From Falsiphaeobacter marinintestinus (GTDB taxonomy: Bacteria; Pseudomonadota; Alphaproteobacteria; Rhodobacterales; Rhodobacteraceae): DNA of 64,000 nucleotides. Of this stretch, positions 26,724 to 34,570 are shown piece by piece (within the stretch, counting starts at the first letter, position 1; every line of letters starts with the position of its first letter). The DNA is taken from assembly GCF_007923355.1 (NCBI RefSeq), contig NZ_VOGO01000003.1:62001-126000 (forward strand), written 5' to 3'. Under the pieces are notes generated by a model. It was not told the DNA's origin, made no database searches, and saw only the letters and a program-made list of their open reading frames with translations. A program made the translations under genes and the position numbers.

Positions 26724-27719
26724 ATGCTGACTGAATCCGTTTATGAAAACGTTGTTGTCGTTGCCGCAGGCGAAATTCTGAATGGATTTGGCGCAGCCGG
26801 ATATGCCGAAGATGCGCCGACTGCCTTGATCAATTATGGGCATATATCCGAAATCACAGCGCCAGAGGCAATTTATCTTGACGGTTTCTATGCCGGCTTC
26901 GAAATCGACAACTATGGCACTATCAGCGAAGGCGGCTATGCGATGCATGCCCGTTACGCGCCAGTCCACCTGAATAATTACGGTGAGATTTACGGGGATT
27001 TCTATCTGGAATCGTCGCCTATTGTTGTCGTCAACTCGGGCGTGATCGAAGGTCAAATTTATGCAACCGACATACTTATTCTTGGACCGGTGAAGATCGA
27101 GAACAGCGGCCTGATATCGAGCCCGGACTCGTACGCAGTGATATCCGGCGGCAGATTCATCCGCGATGTCATCGAGAATTCGGGCGTAGTCGAAGGGGAC
27201 ATTTACACGTGGGGCGGAAGCGACTGGGTGTTCAATGACGCGGGCACCATTGATGGAACCGTCTATCTTGGCGATGGTCACGACATTTACCGCGCCGTGG
27301 AAGGTGTCGTCACGGGCGACGTGTTGGGCCAGAACGGCAATGATGAGCTCACCGGTGGTAATTCGGACGACCGTTTGTCGGGCGGCATCGGTCGCGATGT
27401 GATTGATGGCGGTGCCGGGAATGACCATCTGATGGGCGGACGTCATTTTGACATTCTGACAGGTGGCGAAGGTCGAGATGTGTTTGAATTTCAGCGTGGT
27501 TATGGCGGCGAACATATCACCGATTTCGAAAACAACAGGGACACTCTGTTGCTGGACGAAGGCATCTGGGGCGGCGGGTTAAGGCCAGCGCAGCTTTTGG
27601 AGCGGTTTGGCTCGACCACTGATGGCGTGACGCAGATTGATTTCGGCGGTCGTGACGTGATCACGCTGGACGGGATCGACGATTACCGCCTGCTGGCCAA
27701 TGATATCGTGTTTGGCTGA
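26724..27719 (+). CDS. RTX calcium-binding protein with N-terminal beta-helix-like repeats
   Basis: A 331-residue protein in two parts. Residues about 30-200 contain seven or so repeats of about 20 residues built around N-x-G-x-I (INYGHI, IDNYGTI, LNNYGEI, VVNSGVI, IENSGLI, IENSGVV, NDAGTI), a pattern expected of a right-handed beta-helix. Residues about 205-260 carry RTX nonapeptides (GQNGNDELTGG, GGIGRDVIDG, GGAGNDHLMGG, GGEGRDVFEF) that bind calcium. There is no signal peptide, which fits type I secretion through an unlinked ABC exporter with the signal at the C-terminus. AAGGA precedes the ATG. Probably a surface or secreted protein; activity unknown. Confidence 0.75.
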   Translation: MLTESVYENVVVVAAGEILNGFGAAGYAEDAPTALINYGHISEITAPEAIYLDGFYAGFEIDNYGTISEGGYAMHARYAPVHLNNYGEIYGDFYLESSPIVVVNSGVIEGQIYATDILILGPVKIENSGLISSPDSYAVISGGRFIRDVIENSGVVEGDIYTWGGSDWVFNDAGTIDGTVYLGDGHDIYRAVEGVVTGDVLGQNGNDELTGGNSDDRLSGGIGRDVIDGGAGNDHLMGGRHFDILTGGEGRDVFEFQRGYGGEHITDFENNRDTLLLDEGIWGGGLRPAQLLERFGSTTDGVTQIDFGGRDVITLDGIDDYRLLANDIVFG

Positions 27720-27745
27720 GACACCGTGCCTTTAAACATACGGGC

Positions 27746-27776
27746 AGGGGCCGGGCGCAAAAGCGCGGCGGCCCCT
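27746..27776 (+). terminator. GC-rich hairpin after the RTX gene
   Basis: AGGGGCCG-G-GCGC, loop AAAA, GCGC-GG-CGGCCCCT forms a 12-bp stem with one small internal bulge, 27 bp after the RTX stop and before prfA. No long T-run follows. Confidence 0.5.
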
Positions 27777-27810
27777 TGACCAAAGCCGCGCGATATCCGA
27801 CACCCTGCGG

Positions 27811-28866
27811 ATGGTTCCAGAGCAACGTCTTCATCAGATTACCCAGCGGTTTCAGTATCTCGAAGCGGCGATGGCCGATGGCGTCAGCGGTGCAGACATT
27901 GCGGCGTTGGCCAAGGAGTATTCGGATCTGCGTCCGGTGGTGGAACAGATCAGCGCCTGGCGGGTTTTGGTGACCGATCTGGAAGAGGCCGAAGCCATGC
28001 TGGACGATCCTGACATGCGCGAACTGGCCGAAGAAGAGATCCCGCTGTTGAAAGCGGCGATCCCTGCGGCCGAGCATGCGTTGCAATTGGCGCTGCTGCC
28101 CAAGGATACGGCCGACGACCGGCCCGCCATGCTTGAGATCCGCCCCGGAACGGGTGGTGATGAGGCGGCGTTGTTCGCGGGTGATCTGCTGCGCATGTAT
28201 CAACGCTATGCCGAAGCGCGCGGTTGGAAGGTCGAGATCATCGAAGAACAGGCCACCGAATTGGGCGGCATCAAGGAAGTCGTGGCCCGGATCACTGGTG
28301 ACCGGGTGTTTGCCCGGTTGAAATACGAATCCGGTGTGCACCGGGTGCAGCGGGTTCCGACAACCGAAAGCGGTGGGCGCATTCATACCTCTGCGGCCAC
28401 CGTCGCGGTGTTGCCCGAGGCCGAAGACGTCGACATTCACATCGATCCCGGCGATATCCGGATCGATACCATGCGCGCCTCGGGCGCGGGTGGGCAGCAT
28501 GTGAACACGACCGATTCTGCGGTCAGGATCACGCACGAGCCCAGCGGGATCGTGGTGACAAGTTCCGAGAAATCGCAGCACCGCAACCGCGAGATCGCCA
28601 TGCAGGTGCTGAAGACCCGGCTGTTCGATCTGGAACGTCAGCGTGCCCATGACGAGCGTAGCGCCGATCGGGCAGCACAGGTTGGGACAGGGGATCGGTC
28701 AGAACGGATCCGGACTTATAATTTCCCGCAAGGCCGGATGACAGATCACCGGATTAATCTGACGCTCTATAAGCTGGATCAGGTGATGCAGGGCGATCTG
28801 GACGAGGTGATTGACGCGCTGACCGCTGACGCACAGGCCCGCATGCTGGCCGAGATGGGCACGTGA
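27811..28866 (+). CDS. prfA: Peptide chain release factor 1
   Basis: RF1 reads UAA and UAG stop codons and triggers release of the finished protein. The 351-residue length is standard. The catalytic GGQ lies in [21 protein letters not shown] (about residues 229-231 for GGQ), and the conserved GVHRVQRVP segment precedes the codon-recognition region. The C-terminal [18 protein letters not shown] is also standard. It overlaps prmC by four bases (GTGA), the enzyme that methylates this GGQ glutamine, a common pairing. Confidence 0.97.
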   Translation: MVPEQRLHQITQRFQYLEAAMADGVSGADIAALAKEYSDLRPVVEQISAWRVLVTDLEEAEAMLDDPDMRELAEEEIPLLKAAIPAAEHALQLALLPKDTADDRPAMLEIRPGTGGDEAALFAGDLLRMYQRYAEARGWKVEIIEEQATELGGIKEVVARITGDRVFARLKYESGVHRVQRVPTTESGGRIHTSAATVAVLPEAEDVDIHIDPGDIRIDTMRASGAGGQHVNTTDSAVRITHEPSGIVVTSSEKSQHRNREIAMQVLKTRLFDLERQRAHDERSADRAAQVGTGDRSERIRTYNFPQGRMTDHRINLTLYKLDQVMQGDLDEVIDALTADAQARMLAEMGT

Positions 28867-29696
28867 GCACGGCAGCCCAGGCTATGGCGTCGGCCGCAGC
28901 GCGCCTGCGGGCCGCTGGCGTGGCCGACCCGGCGCGCGATGCACGGGTGCTGTTGGCCCATGCCGCCCGGATCGAAGCGTCGCGTGTGACCCTGATCGCA
29001 CCCGAGGCTTTGGCCGAAGAGGTCGAGGACCGCTATGAACAACTGATCGCACTACGGGCCGTTCGCGTGCCGGTGTCGCATTTGCTGGGCGAGCGGGAGT
29101 TTTATGGCCGCCGGTTCAAGGTCAGCCGTGAAGTGCTGGATCCGCGTCCGGAAACCGAGATTCTGATCGAAGCGGCATTGGCGGAACCCTTTGATCGGGT
29201 TCTGGATCTGGGGGTCGGGTCGGGCTGTATTCTGGTTACGTTGCTGGCAGAAAACACCGGTGCGCAGGGCGTCGGTGTGGATCTGAGCGAATCCGCCTGC
29301 CTGCAGGCCAGCGCCAATGCGGTGCTGCACAGGGTCCAGGACCGCGCACTAATCATACAATCGGATTGGTTCGGTGCGGTCGACGGGTGTTTTGATCTGA
29401 TCGTTTCAAATCCGCCCTACATCGCCCAGCACGAAATGGCCGGGCTGTCAGAAGAGGTGCGTCGTCACGAACCCGAAATGGCGCTGACCGATTACGGCGA
29501 CGGGTTGGGGGCATATCGCCGGATCGCCACCGCAGCCAGAACACATCTGGCGCCCAAGGGGCGATTGTTGGTCGAAATAGGACCGACGCAAGCCCGGGAT
29601 GTGACCGCTATTCTTGCGGCACAGGGGTTCGACGACCTGCGGGTTATTCCCGATCTTGATGGCCGGGATCGGGTTGTTTGCGCGGACATTTCCTGA
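28863..29696 (+). CDS. prmC: Release factor glutamine methyltransferase
   Basis: PrmC uses SAM to methylate the GGQ glutamine of release factors RF1 and RF2. The 277-residue protein has an N-terminal helical domain binding the factor (to about 80), [26 protein letters not shown], the SAM motif [16 protein letters not shown] and the catalytic NPPY in LIVSNPPYI. Translation starts at a GTG overlapping the prfA stop. The operon pairing supports the call. Confidence 0.95.
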   Translation: MSTAAQAMASAAARLRAAGVADPARDARVLLAHAARIEASRVTLIAPEALAEEVEDRYEQLIALRAVRVPVSHLLGEREFYGRRFKVSREVLDPRPETEILIEAALAEPFDRVLDLGVGSGCILVTLLAENTGAQGVGVDLSESACLQASANAVLHRVQDRALIIQSDWFGAVDGCFDLIVSNPPYIAQHEMAGLSEEVRRHEPEMALTDYGDGLGAYRRIATAARTHLAPKGRLLVEIGPTQARDVTAILAAQGFDDLRVIPDLDGRDRVVCADIS

Positions 29697-29872
29697 AATC
29701 GGCAACACTCGGCTTTGAAAAATCGCAAATATGACCGATATCCGAGAAAAAATCATCAAAACCCCTTGTCTGAGGCTGTTGGACGTGGTTATTCGGAGGG
29801 GTCGCTCCGGCAGACGCTTTTACAGCGCGCGAGTGGCATTAAGCCCAAAAAGTCCGGTTTCTGTCGCACACA

Positions 29873-29885
29873 ACGCAGTCTGCGT
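29873..29885. promoter_or_regulatory. Palindrome upstream of the DUF4167 gene
   Basis: ACGCAG-T-CTGCGT is a perfect 6+1+6 palindrome 45 bases before the DUF4167 start, in the 233-bp gap after prmC. A small open frame (29715-29933) covers this gap but shows no recognisable protein character. The palindrome could be an operator; evidence is its symmetry and place only. Confidence 0.3.
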
Positions 29886-29929
29886 ATGACGGATCAAGGG
29901 ACAGTGAAGACAAGGCTGACACTAGATAA

Positions 29930-30574
29930 ATGAGATCTTCTAAATCACGTTCGCGGTCAAAATCGAACCGCAACCGGCCCACATCGGGCAATGTCGTCAA
30001 CCGGGTCTTTGACAGCTCCGGTCCCGAAGGCAAGGTGCGCGGTACGCCGCAACAAATCATCGACAAGTACAATCAGTTGGCACGCGATGCGCAGCTGTCC
30101 AATGATCGCGTTGCGACTGAGAACTTTCAGCAGCATGCCGAGCATTACTTGCGGTTGCTCAGCGATGCGCAGCGCGAGCAGGACGCCCGCCGCGAAGATC
30201 AGGAACGCCAGAACCGGGAACGCCAGGCCGAACGCGACCGTGAACGGCAGGACCGTCAGGAACGCGAAGCAGCGGCCCCTGCGCCTGCGCCTGCTGCTGC
30301 GCCCATTCCGGTCGAAGATCCCGCCGCGTCCCCACAACCGGATGTGCTGGATCTGAGCGAAGCGACGGATAGTGACGACAACGGTCTGGTGGAAACGCCC
30401 GAAAGCAAGCCGAAGAAACCGGCATCGGCCCGCAAACCGCGTTCGACCGCGTCGCGCAGCAAAAGCCCCAAGGCCAGCAAGCCGAAGGACACCGGCGAAA
30501 CGGCTCAACAATCGGCCCCAGACGCACCGTCAGAAAAGCCCGGACCGGATGATTCCAAAGCGGCTGCTGAGTAA
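29930..30574 (+). CDS. DUF4167 basic low-complexity protein
   Basis: A 214-residue protein of the alphaproteobacterial DUF4167 family. The conserved N-terminal domain covers residues about 8-75: basic SKSRSRSKSNRNRP, then NRVFDSSGPEGKVRGTPQQI and the QLARDAQLSNDRVATENFQQHAEHY helix pair. The rest is a charged Glu/Arg/Gln coiled-coil-like stretch, then Ala/Pro and Lys/Ser-rich disordered sequence. The basic start suggests RNA or DNA binding; the function is unknown. It follows prfA-prmC on the same strand after 233 bp. Confidence 0.85.
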   Translation: MRSSKSRSRSKSNRNRPTSGNVVNRVFDSSGPEGKVRGTPQQIIDKYNQLARDAQLSNDRVATENFQQHAEHYLRLLSDAQREQDARREDQERQNRERQAERDRERQDRQEREAAAPAPAPAAAPIPVEDPAASPQPDVLDLSEATDSDDNGLVETPESKPKKPASARKPRSTASRSKSPKASKPKDTGETAQQSAPDAPSEKPGPDDSKAAAE

Positions 30575-30615
30575 TCTCAGCGGCCGTTGCCGGGTTCATA
30601 CGCTTTGTGAATTTC

Positions 30616-31386
30616 CTAGAACATGAGGATCTGAATGGCGTTCCCGCGCACGTTTGTGGGGCCGATCATCTGCCGAACGGGCTGACCGCTGTTCTCCAGT
30701 TTCTGTCGCACCAGCTCGGCCTGTTCCTCACTTCCTTCGGCAAAAACCACAAACGTATCTCCGGGTCGCGCTGATCGCGCGAGATTCGTTTCGGTCAGAT
30801 CGCTTTCGCGTCTGGCGACACCCGCCCCATTCTTTGTCAGATACGTTTCCAACTGGCGCGCCTGATCAAGGCGACCGGATCGATAAAACACCGAAATCGC
30901 CTGTCCAAGAAGCGGCGGATCCACTTCGGGCGCGGAAGGGGTCACGCGCGTCTGACTTTCCAGCGCAGACACGCGTTTCAGCAATACGGCGACTTCCTGA
31001 TGTAGGGATTTTGTCTCTGCCGAACGCTCAAGCTCTTCTCCACGCTCTTCACAAATACGTTGCGCAAATTCGCTGTCGCGCGACACCAGGTCAATTTCCA
31101 TCTGGGCGGCCGCAATTTTCGAAACCACGGGAAGCGCGATAAGGAGACAGCCAGCAATCAGCAAAAGCTTGAAGTTGGAGTCACTGAGCGGCGACGGAAA
31201 CGCGTGATCCTTGGCCAATCGCCCGACAAATGTCGCAAGAACCGCCAGAGTCAGGGCGATAAAACACCCAATCCCGGCCCATTTGGCCCACTCAAAAGCG
31301 CCAGCATCAAACCCTGCTCGGCTAAGTGCTGTGATACATTCCTGAATAAATGCCGTTGTCGGGTCACCAATTGAAGAACCATTCAT
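30616..31386 (-). CDS. Membrane protein of unknown function with soluble C-terminal domain
   Basis: I do not recognise this 256-residue protein. Two membrane segments lie at about 35-55 and 72-90, followed by a charged helical stretch (EERGEELERSAETKSLHQEVAVLLKRVSALE) likely to form a coiled coil. A compact C-terminal domain (about 165-256) begins ISVFYRSGRLDQARQLETYLTKNG and has an alternating strand-helix pattern reminiscent of the LytR C-terminal or SPOR folds. That suggests a sensor or binding module, but the likeness is only topological. AGGA precedes the ATG and an AT-rich region upstream suggests its own promoter. Confidence 0.55.
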   Translation of the reverse strand: MNGSSIGDPTTAFIQECITALSRAGFDAGAFEWAKWAGIGCFIALTLAVLATFVGRLAKDHAFPSPLSDSNFKLLLIAGCLLIALPVVSKIAAAQMEIDLVSRDSEFAQRICEERGEELERSAETKSLHQEVAVLLKRVSALESQTRVTPSAPEVDPPLLGQAISVFYRSGRLDQARQLETYLTKNGAGVARRESDLTETNLARSARPGDTFVVFAEGSEEQAELVRQKLENSGQPVRQMIGPTNVRGNAIQILMF

Positions 31387-31467
31387 AAGAGTATCCTGAA
31401 ATCAATTATCTTAATATGAATTCAGAATAGCATAAAAAGCCGATCAATGCAGGGTCAGTGTTTTGGT

Positions 31468-32307
31468 TTAGGTCGCAACCAACCGCGCCAGCGTACAGAA
31501 TTGTTCCAAAGACACTTGCTCGGCCCGGTCCGTGGGCTTGATGCCCGCGCTGATCAGCCGGTCTTCGATATCTGGCGCCATACCTTTCAACGAGGCGCGC
31601 AGCATCTTGCGGCGCTGATTGAACGCCGCAGCGACGACCCGTGACAGGGTTGCCGCATCGGCCGGATACCTGGGCTCGGGCAGGGCGGTCAGATGGACCA
31701 CTGCGCTGGATACTTTCGGTGGCGGGGTAAACGCTTCGGGGGGAAGCGACAGTACGATCCGGGCCTCGGCCCGCCACTGCGCAAGAATTGCCAACCGGCC
31801 ATAAGTCTTGCTGCCTGGCTGCGCCACAATACGTTCCGCCACTTCGCGCTGGAACATCAGCGTTAGACTTTGCCAGAAGGGTGGCCATTCAGGCGGGGTC
31901 AGCCAGCGCACCAGCAATTCGGTGCCGATATTATACGGCAGGTTCGCCGCAACCCGGATCGGCGGCGTCAAATAAGCCAGCGGATCGATTTTCAATGCAT
32001 CGCCGCTGATCACTTGAAGCCGCCCGGGATACGCCGCTGCAATTTCTTCCAAAGCAGGCAAACAGCGCGCGTCCTTTTCAACGGCCAGCACCTTGCGCGC
32101 GCCTTCGGACAACAACCCACGTGTCAGCCCGCCGGGACCAGGACCGATTTCAAGCACATCGCAATCGCTCAGATCTCCGGCCTGACGGGCAATCTTGGCG
32201 GTCAGGTTCAGATCCAGCAGAAAGTTCTGTCCCAACGCCTTTTTTGCAGACAATCCGTGCGTCGCGATCACCTCGCGTAACGGGGGAAGCGTATCGATTG
32301 CACTCAC
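31468..32307 (-). CDS. rsmA: 16S rRNA (A1518/A1519) dimethyltransferase
   Basis: RsmA (KsgA) dimethylates two adenines near the 3' end of 16S rRNA during small-subunit assembly. The 279-residue protein has [11 protein letters not shown] at the N-terminus, SAM motif [16 protein letters not shown], acidic VLAVEKD and the catalytic NLPYNIG (about 120-126). The C-terminal domain is complete. The start is GTG, overlapping the stop of pdxA (GTGA). This is the last gene of the lptG-lptD-surA-pdxA-rsmA operon, an order also known from gammaproteobacteria for surA-pdxA-rsmA. Confidence 0.95.
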   Translation of the reverse strand: MSAIDTLPPLREVIATHGLSAKKALGQNFLLDLNLTAKIARQAGDLSDCDVLEIGPGPGGLTRGLLSEGARKVLAVEKDARCLPALEEIAAAYPGRLQVISGDALKIDPLAYLTPPIRVAANLPYNIGTELLVRWLTPPEWPPFWQSLTLMFQREVAERIVAQPGSKTYGRLAILAQWRAEARIVLSLPPEAFTPPPKVSSAVVHLTALPEPRYPADAATLSRVVAAAFNQRRKMLRASLKGMAPDIEDRLISAGIKPTDRAEQVSLEQFCTLARLVAT

Positions 32308-33335
32308 AGTCCGGGTTCCGCTTCTTTCTTGTTCGAAATACCCCGGGGAGCGCGAGGGGCTGGCCCCTCGCTCCTGCCAGATGCCATGTCCTGTGCCATT
32401 TTCAATGCGGCGATCAGGCTGTCGGGCCGGGCAATCCCCTGGCCCGCAATGTCAAACGCGGTGCCGTGATCGGGGGAGGTTCGGATAAAAGGCAGGCCCA
32501 GCGTGACATTGACGCCGCCGTCAAAATCCAGCGTTTTGATCGGGATCAACGCCTGATCGTGATACATGCAAACCGCCACATCATAGCGGGTCCGGGCGGC
32601 TGCGTGAAACAGGGTATCGGCGGGATGTGGGCCGGTCAGGGCAAAGCCCTGTCTTTGCATGTCGATGATCAGATCCGCGATCCAGTCGATCTCTTCGCGT
32701 CCCATCGCGCCGCCTTCGCCGGCGTGCGGGTTCAGCCCGGTCACGGCGATGCGGGGCTGCGCAATGCCGAACTTGTCGCGCAAGCCACGTGCGGTGATTT
32801 CAATGGTTTCGCGCAACAGCCCGGGGGTCAAAACCCGGGGCACGTCTGACAGGGCGATATGGATCGTGGTCGGGACAACCCGCAAGTCCGGGCTGGCCAG
32901 CATCATCACGACCCGTTCGACGCCTGCCAGAGCGGCGAGAAATTCAGTATGCCCGGGATAGGCAAACCGTGCCCCGTCAATCAGCGCTTTCTTGTGGATC
33001 GGCGCCGTGCACAGGGCCGAGGCGCGGCCTTGCTGAACCAGCGCGACGCCGTGCTGGATGGCCGAGATGACGCCCGCTGCGTTTTGCGGATCGGGCTGGC
33101 CGGGCGTTGTCGGGGCCGCAAAGTCATGCGCCAGCACAGGCAATGCATCAGCCGAAACGGTGGCCGCCTGAGAGGGGTCATCCAGCAAGACAGCAGGTGT
33201 TCCTTCAGGCAGGTGGCGCGGATCGCCGATCCAGAAGAACGGCACTGCGTCGCGCAGGGCCGCCCAGGCTTTGACCGCCAGCTCGGGGCCGATTCCGGCA
33301 GGTTCTCCGCAACTCAGCGCGATGGCCTGGCTCAT
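32304..33335 (-). CDS. pdxA: 4-hydroxythreonine-4-phosphate dehydrogenase, repeat-extended C-terminus
   Basis: PdxA oxidises 4-phosphohydroxy-L-threonine in pyridoxal phosphate synthesis. The 343-residue protein has [17 protein letters not shown] at its N-terminus, [16 protein letters not shown], the [10 protein letters not shown] metal-binding segment, and the terminal [12 protein letters not shown] and [13 protein letters not shown] 33335 overlaps surA by four bases. The last 25 or so residues (from about GRSEGPAP to the end) lie past the normal family end and are encoded by a copy of the dispersed intergenic repeat, giving the odd tail RGISNKKEA. Confidence 0.93.
   Translation of the reverse strand: MSQAIALSCGEPAGIGPELAVKAWAALRDAVPFFWIGDPRHLPEGTPAVLLDDPSQAATVSADALPVLAHDFAAPTTPGQPDPQNAAGVISAIQHGVALVQQGRASALCTAPIHKKALIDGARFAYPGHTEFLAALAGVERVVMMLASPDLRVVPTTIHIALSDVPRVLTPGLLRETIEITARGLRDKFGIAQPRIAVTGLNPHAGEGGAMGREEIDWIADLIIDMQRQGFALTGPHPADTLFHAAARTRYDVAVCMYHDQALIPIKTLDFDGGVNVTLGLPFIRTSPDHGTAFDIAGQGIARPDSLIAALKMAQDMASGRSEGPAPRAPRGISNKKEAEPGL
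32321..32346 (-). repeat. Dispersed intergenic motif, copy 3, inside the pdxA reading frame
   Basis: CTTCTTTCTTGTTCGAAATACCCCGG on the plus strand, i.e. CCGGGGTATTTCGAACAAGAAAGAAG read with pdxA. It is preceded in gene sense by an inverted repeat GGAGCGAGGGG..CCCCTCGCGCTCC (about 32345-32374). Unlike the other copies it is translated, as the end of PdxA. Confidence 0.75.
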
Positions 33336-34570
33336 TTTTCGACGATCACCGCGTCTGCGCGCAACTGGCTGAGCAGACTGTCGGCAAACGACGCAAGCCG
33401 CTGGTTGGCCAGCGCGCTTGATATTTGCTCGCGTGAGGCATCTTCGGCCAGCTCGGTTGTTCTGCCGCACAGCATCAGCAGGATCAGGTTCTGACCGCCG
33501 GATGTGGTGAGCGCGGTCGAGGTTTCGCCGCTGTCAAGCTTGGCCAGTTCTATTGCGATATCGTTTGGAATGGAGCCGGGGGCTTTCGAGTGGATCTCAA
33601 GAACTTCAGGCGGTTGATCTTTGGCGACGCCATAAAGATCGTCGCAGGTGTCGATACGATCGGCAATGCTGGCCGCCGTGGCCAAGGTTTCGGCGGTACG
33701 GCCCCCGGCGATGTAATAGGTGGCGTATTCGATCGAGGCGTATTTCGGCGTTCCCGTCGCGGCCTCGCGGATTCCGCGCATCTGAAACAGGGCCACGGCA
33801 TTGGGCAGTGTGACGGGTTCGGTCACATCACCCGGGTTCAGCGCCATGATCACCGGCTGCAAGGCTGGCGGAAGCGTCGACAGGGTCAGCCAGTCCATCC
33901 GGCCGCCATTGTCGCGGCTGGCGGCGGCAGAGTACTGCAAAGCGGCCTGGGAAAACTCTTCATAGCTTTCCAGGTTCGCGATCTGGTCTGCCAGTTCTTC
34001 GACCTGACCCAAAGTCTGCGGGCTGACAGGAATGATGATCTCGGACAACAGAACCTGAACGCCGCCACCTGTTCCGCCCTGGCCAATGGCCCGGTCGATT
34101 TCGGCATCGGTGGGCCGCGCCTTTCCGCTGAACCGCCCGCCGATATACTCTCGCCAGGTGATCGTCACATCGATGAAGTTTTCCATTGTCTGACGCGCGA
34201 CGCCGGCCTCTTCCAGAGCCTTGATCATCTCATCACCAGACAGATTGGCGCGGCTGGCGAATTCGTCGATTCCGGCCTTCACGTCTTCGGGACTTGATGA
34301 GAAATCGATCTGATCGAAAAGTTGCTGTTTCAACCGGTCATCAATCAGGCCTTCACGGGCCAGTTTATTCCGGTCACCGGGGGCACTCAGGATCTCAAGA
34401 AACAGTTGGCGCTGTTCCAGTTCGAACCGGGTGATCGGATCGCCATTGACGGTGATCACCGGAGAGAACAGCGACTGGGTGTGCGCCGGCAAGGCCAGCG
34501 AGACGGTCAGCGCCAGTCCGGCGGCAATACGTTTCAGGGGCTGTGCCGGGAAAGTCAGGAATGTTTGCAT
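33332..34570 (-). CDS. surA: Periplasmic peptidyl-prolyl isomerase/chaperone SurA
   Basis: A 412-residue periplasmic chaperone for outer membrane proteins. It has a signal peptide ending at about residue 31 (LPAHTQS), the SurA N-terminal domain with VITVNGDPITRFELEQR, and a rotamase-like domain at about 175-285 (VQVLLSEIIIPV, GGRMDWLTL, LPPALQPVI). The second rotamase domain is degenerate, as often in alphaproteobacteria. It lies between lptD (16-bp overlap) and pdxA (4-bp overlap), so LPS export, barrel assembly and these housekeeping genes are translated together. Confidence 0.88.
   Translation of the reverse strand: MQTFLTFPAQPLKRIAAGLALTVSLALPAHTQSLFSPVITVNGDPITRFELEQRQLFLEILSAPGDRNKLAREGLIDDRLKQQLFDQIDFSSSPEDVKAGIDEFASRANLSGDEMIKALEEAGVARQTMENFIDVTITWREYIGGRFSGKARPTDAEIDRAIGQGGTGGGVQVLLSEIIIPVSPQTLGQVEELADQIANLESYEEFSQAALQYSAAASRDNGGRMDWLTLSTLPPALQPVIMALNPGDVTEPVTLPNAVALFQMRGIREAATGTPKYASIEYATYYIAGGRTAETLATAASIADRIDTCDDLYGVAKDQPPEVLEIHSKAPGSIPNDIAIELAKLDSGETSTALTTSGGQNLILLMLCGRTTELAEDASREQISSALANQRLASFADSLLSQLRADAVIVEK

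Noticed and set aside
26703-27515. 270-residue open frame antisense to the RTX/beta-helix gene
   Set aside because: The sense frame has clear RTX repeats, a good RBS and a matching start; the antisense frame mirrors those repeats.
29715-29933. 72-residue open frame between prmC and the DUF4167 gene
   Set aside because: No RBS, no family character and basic low-complexity composition; treated as leader sequence.
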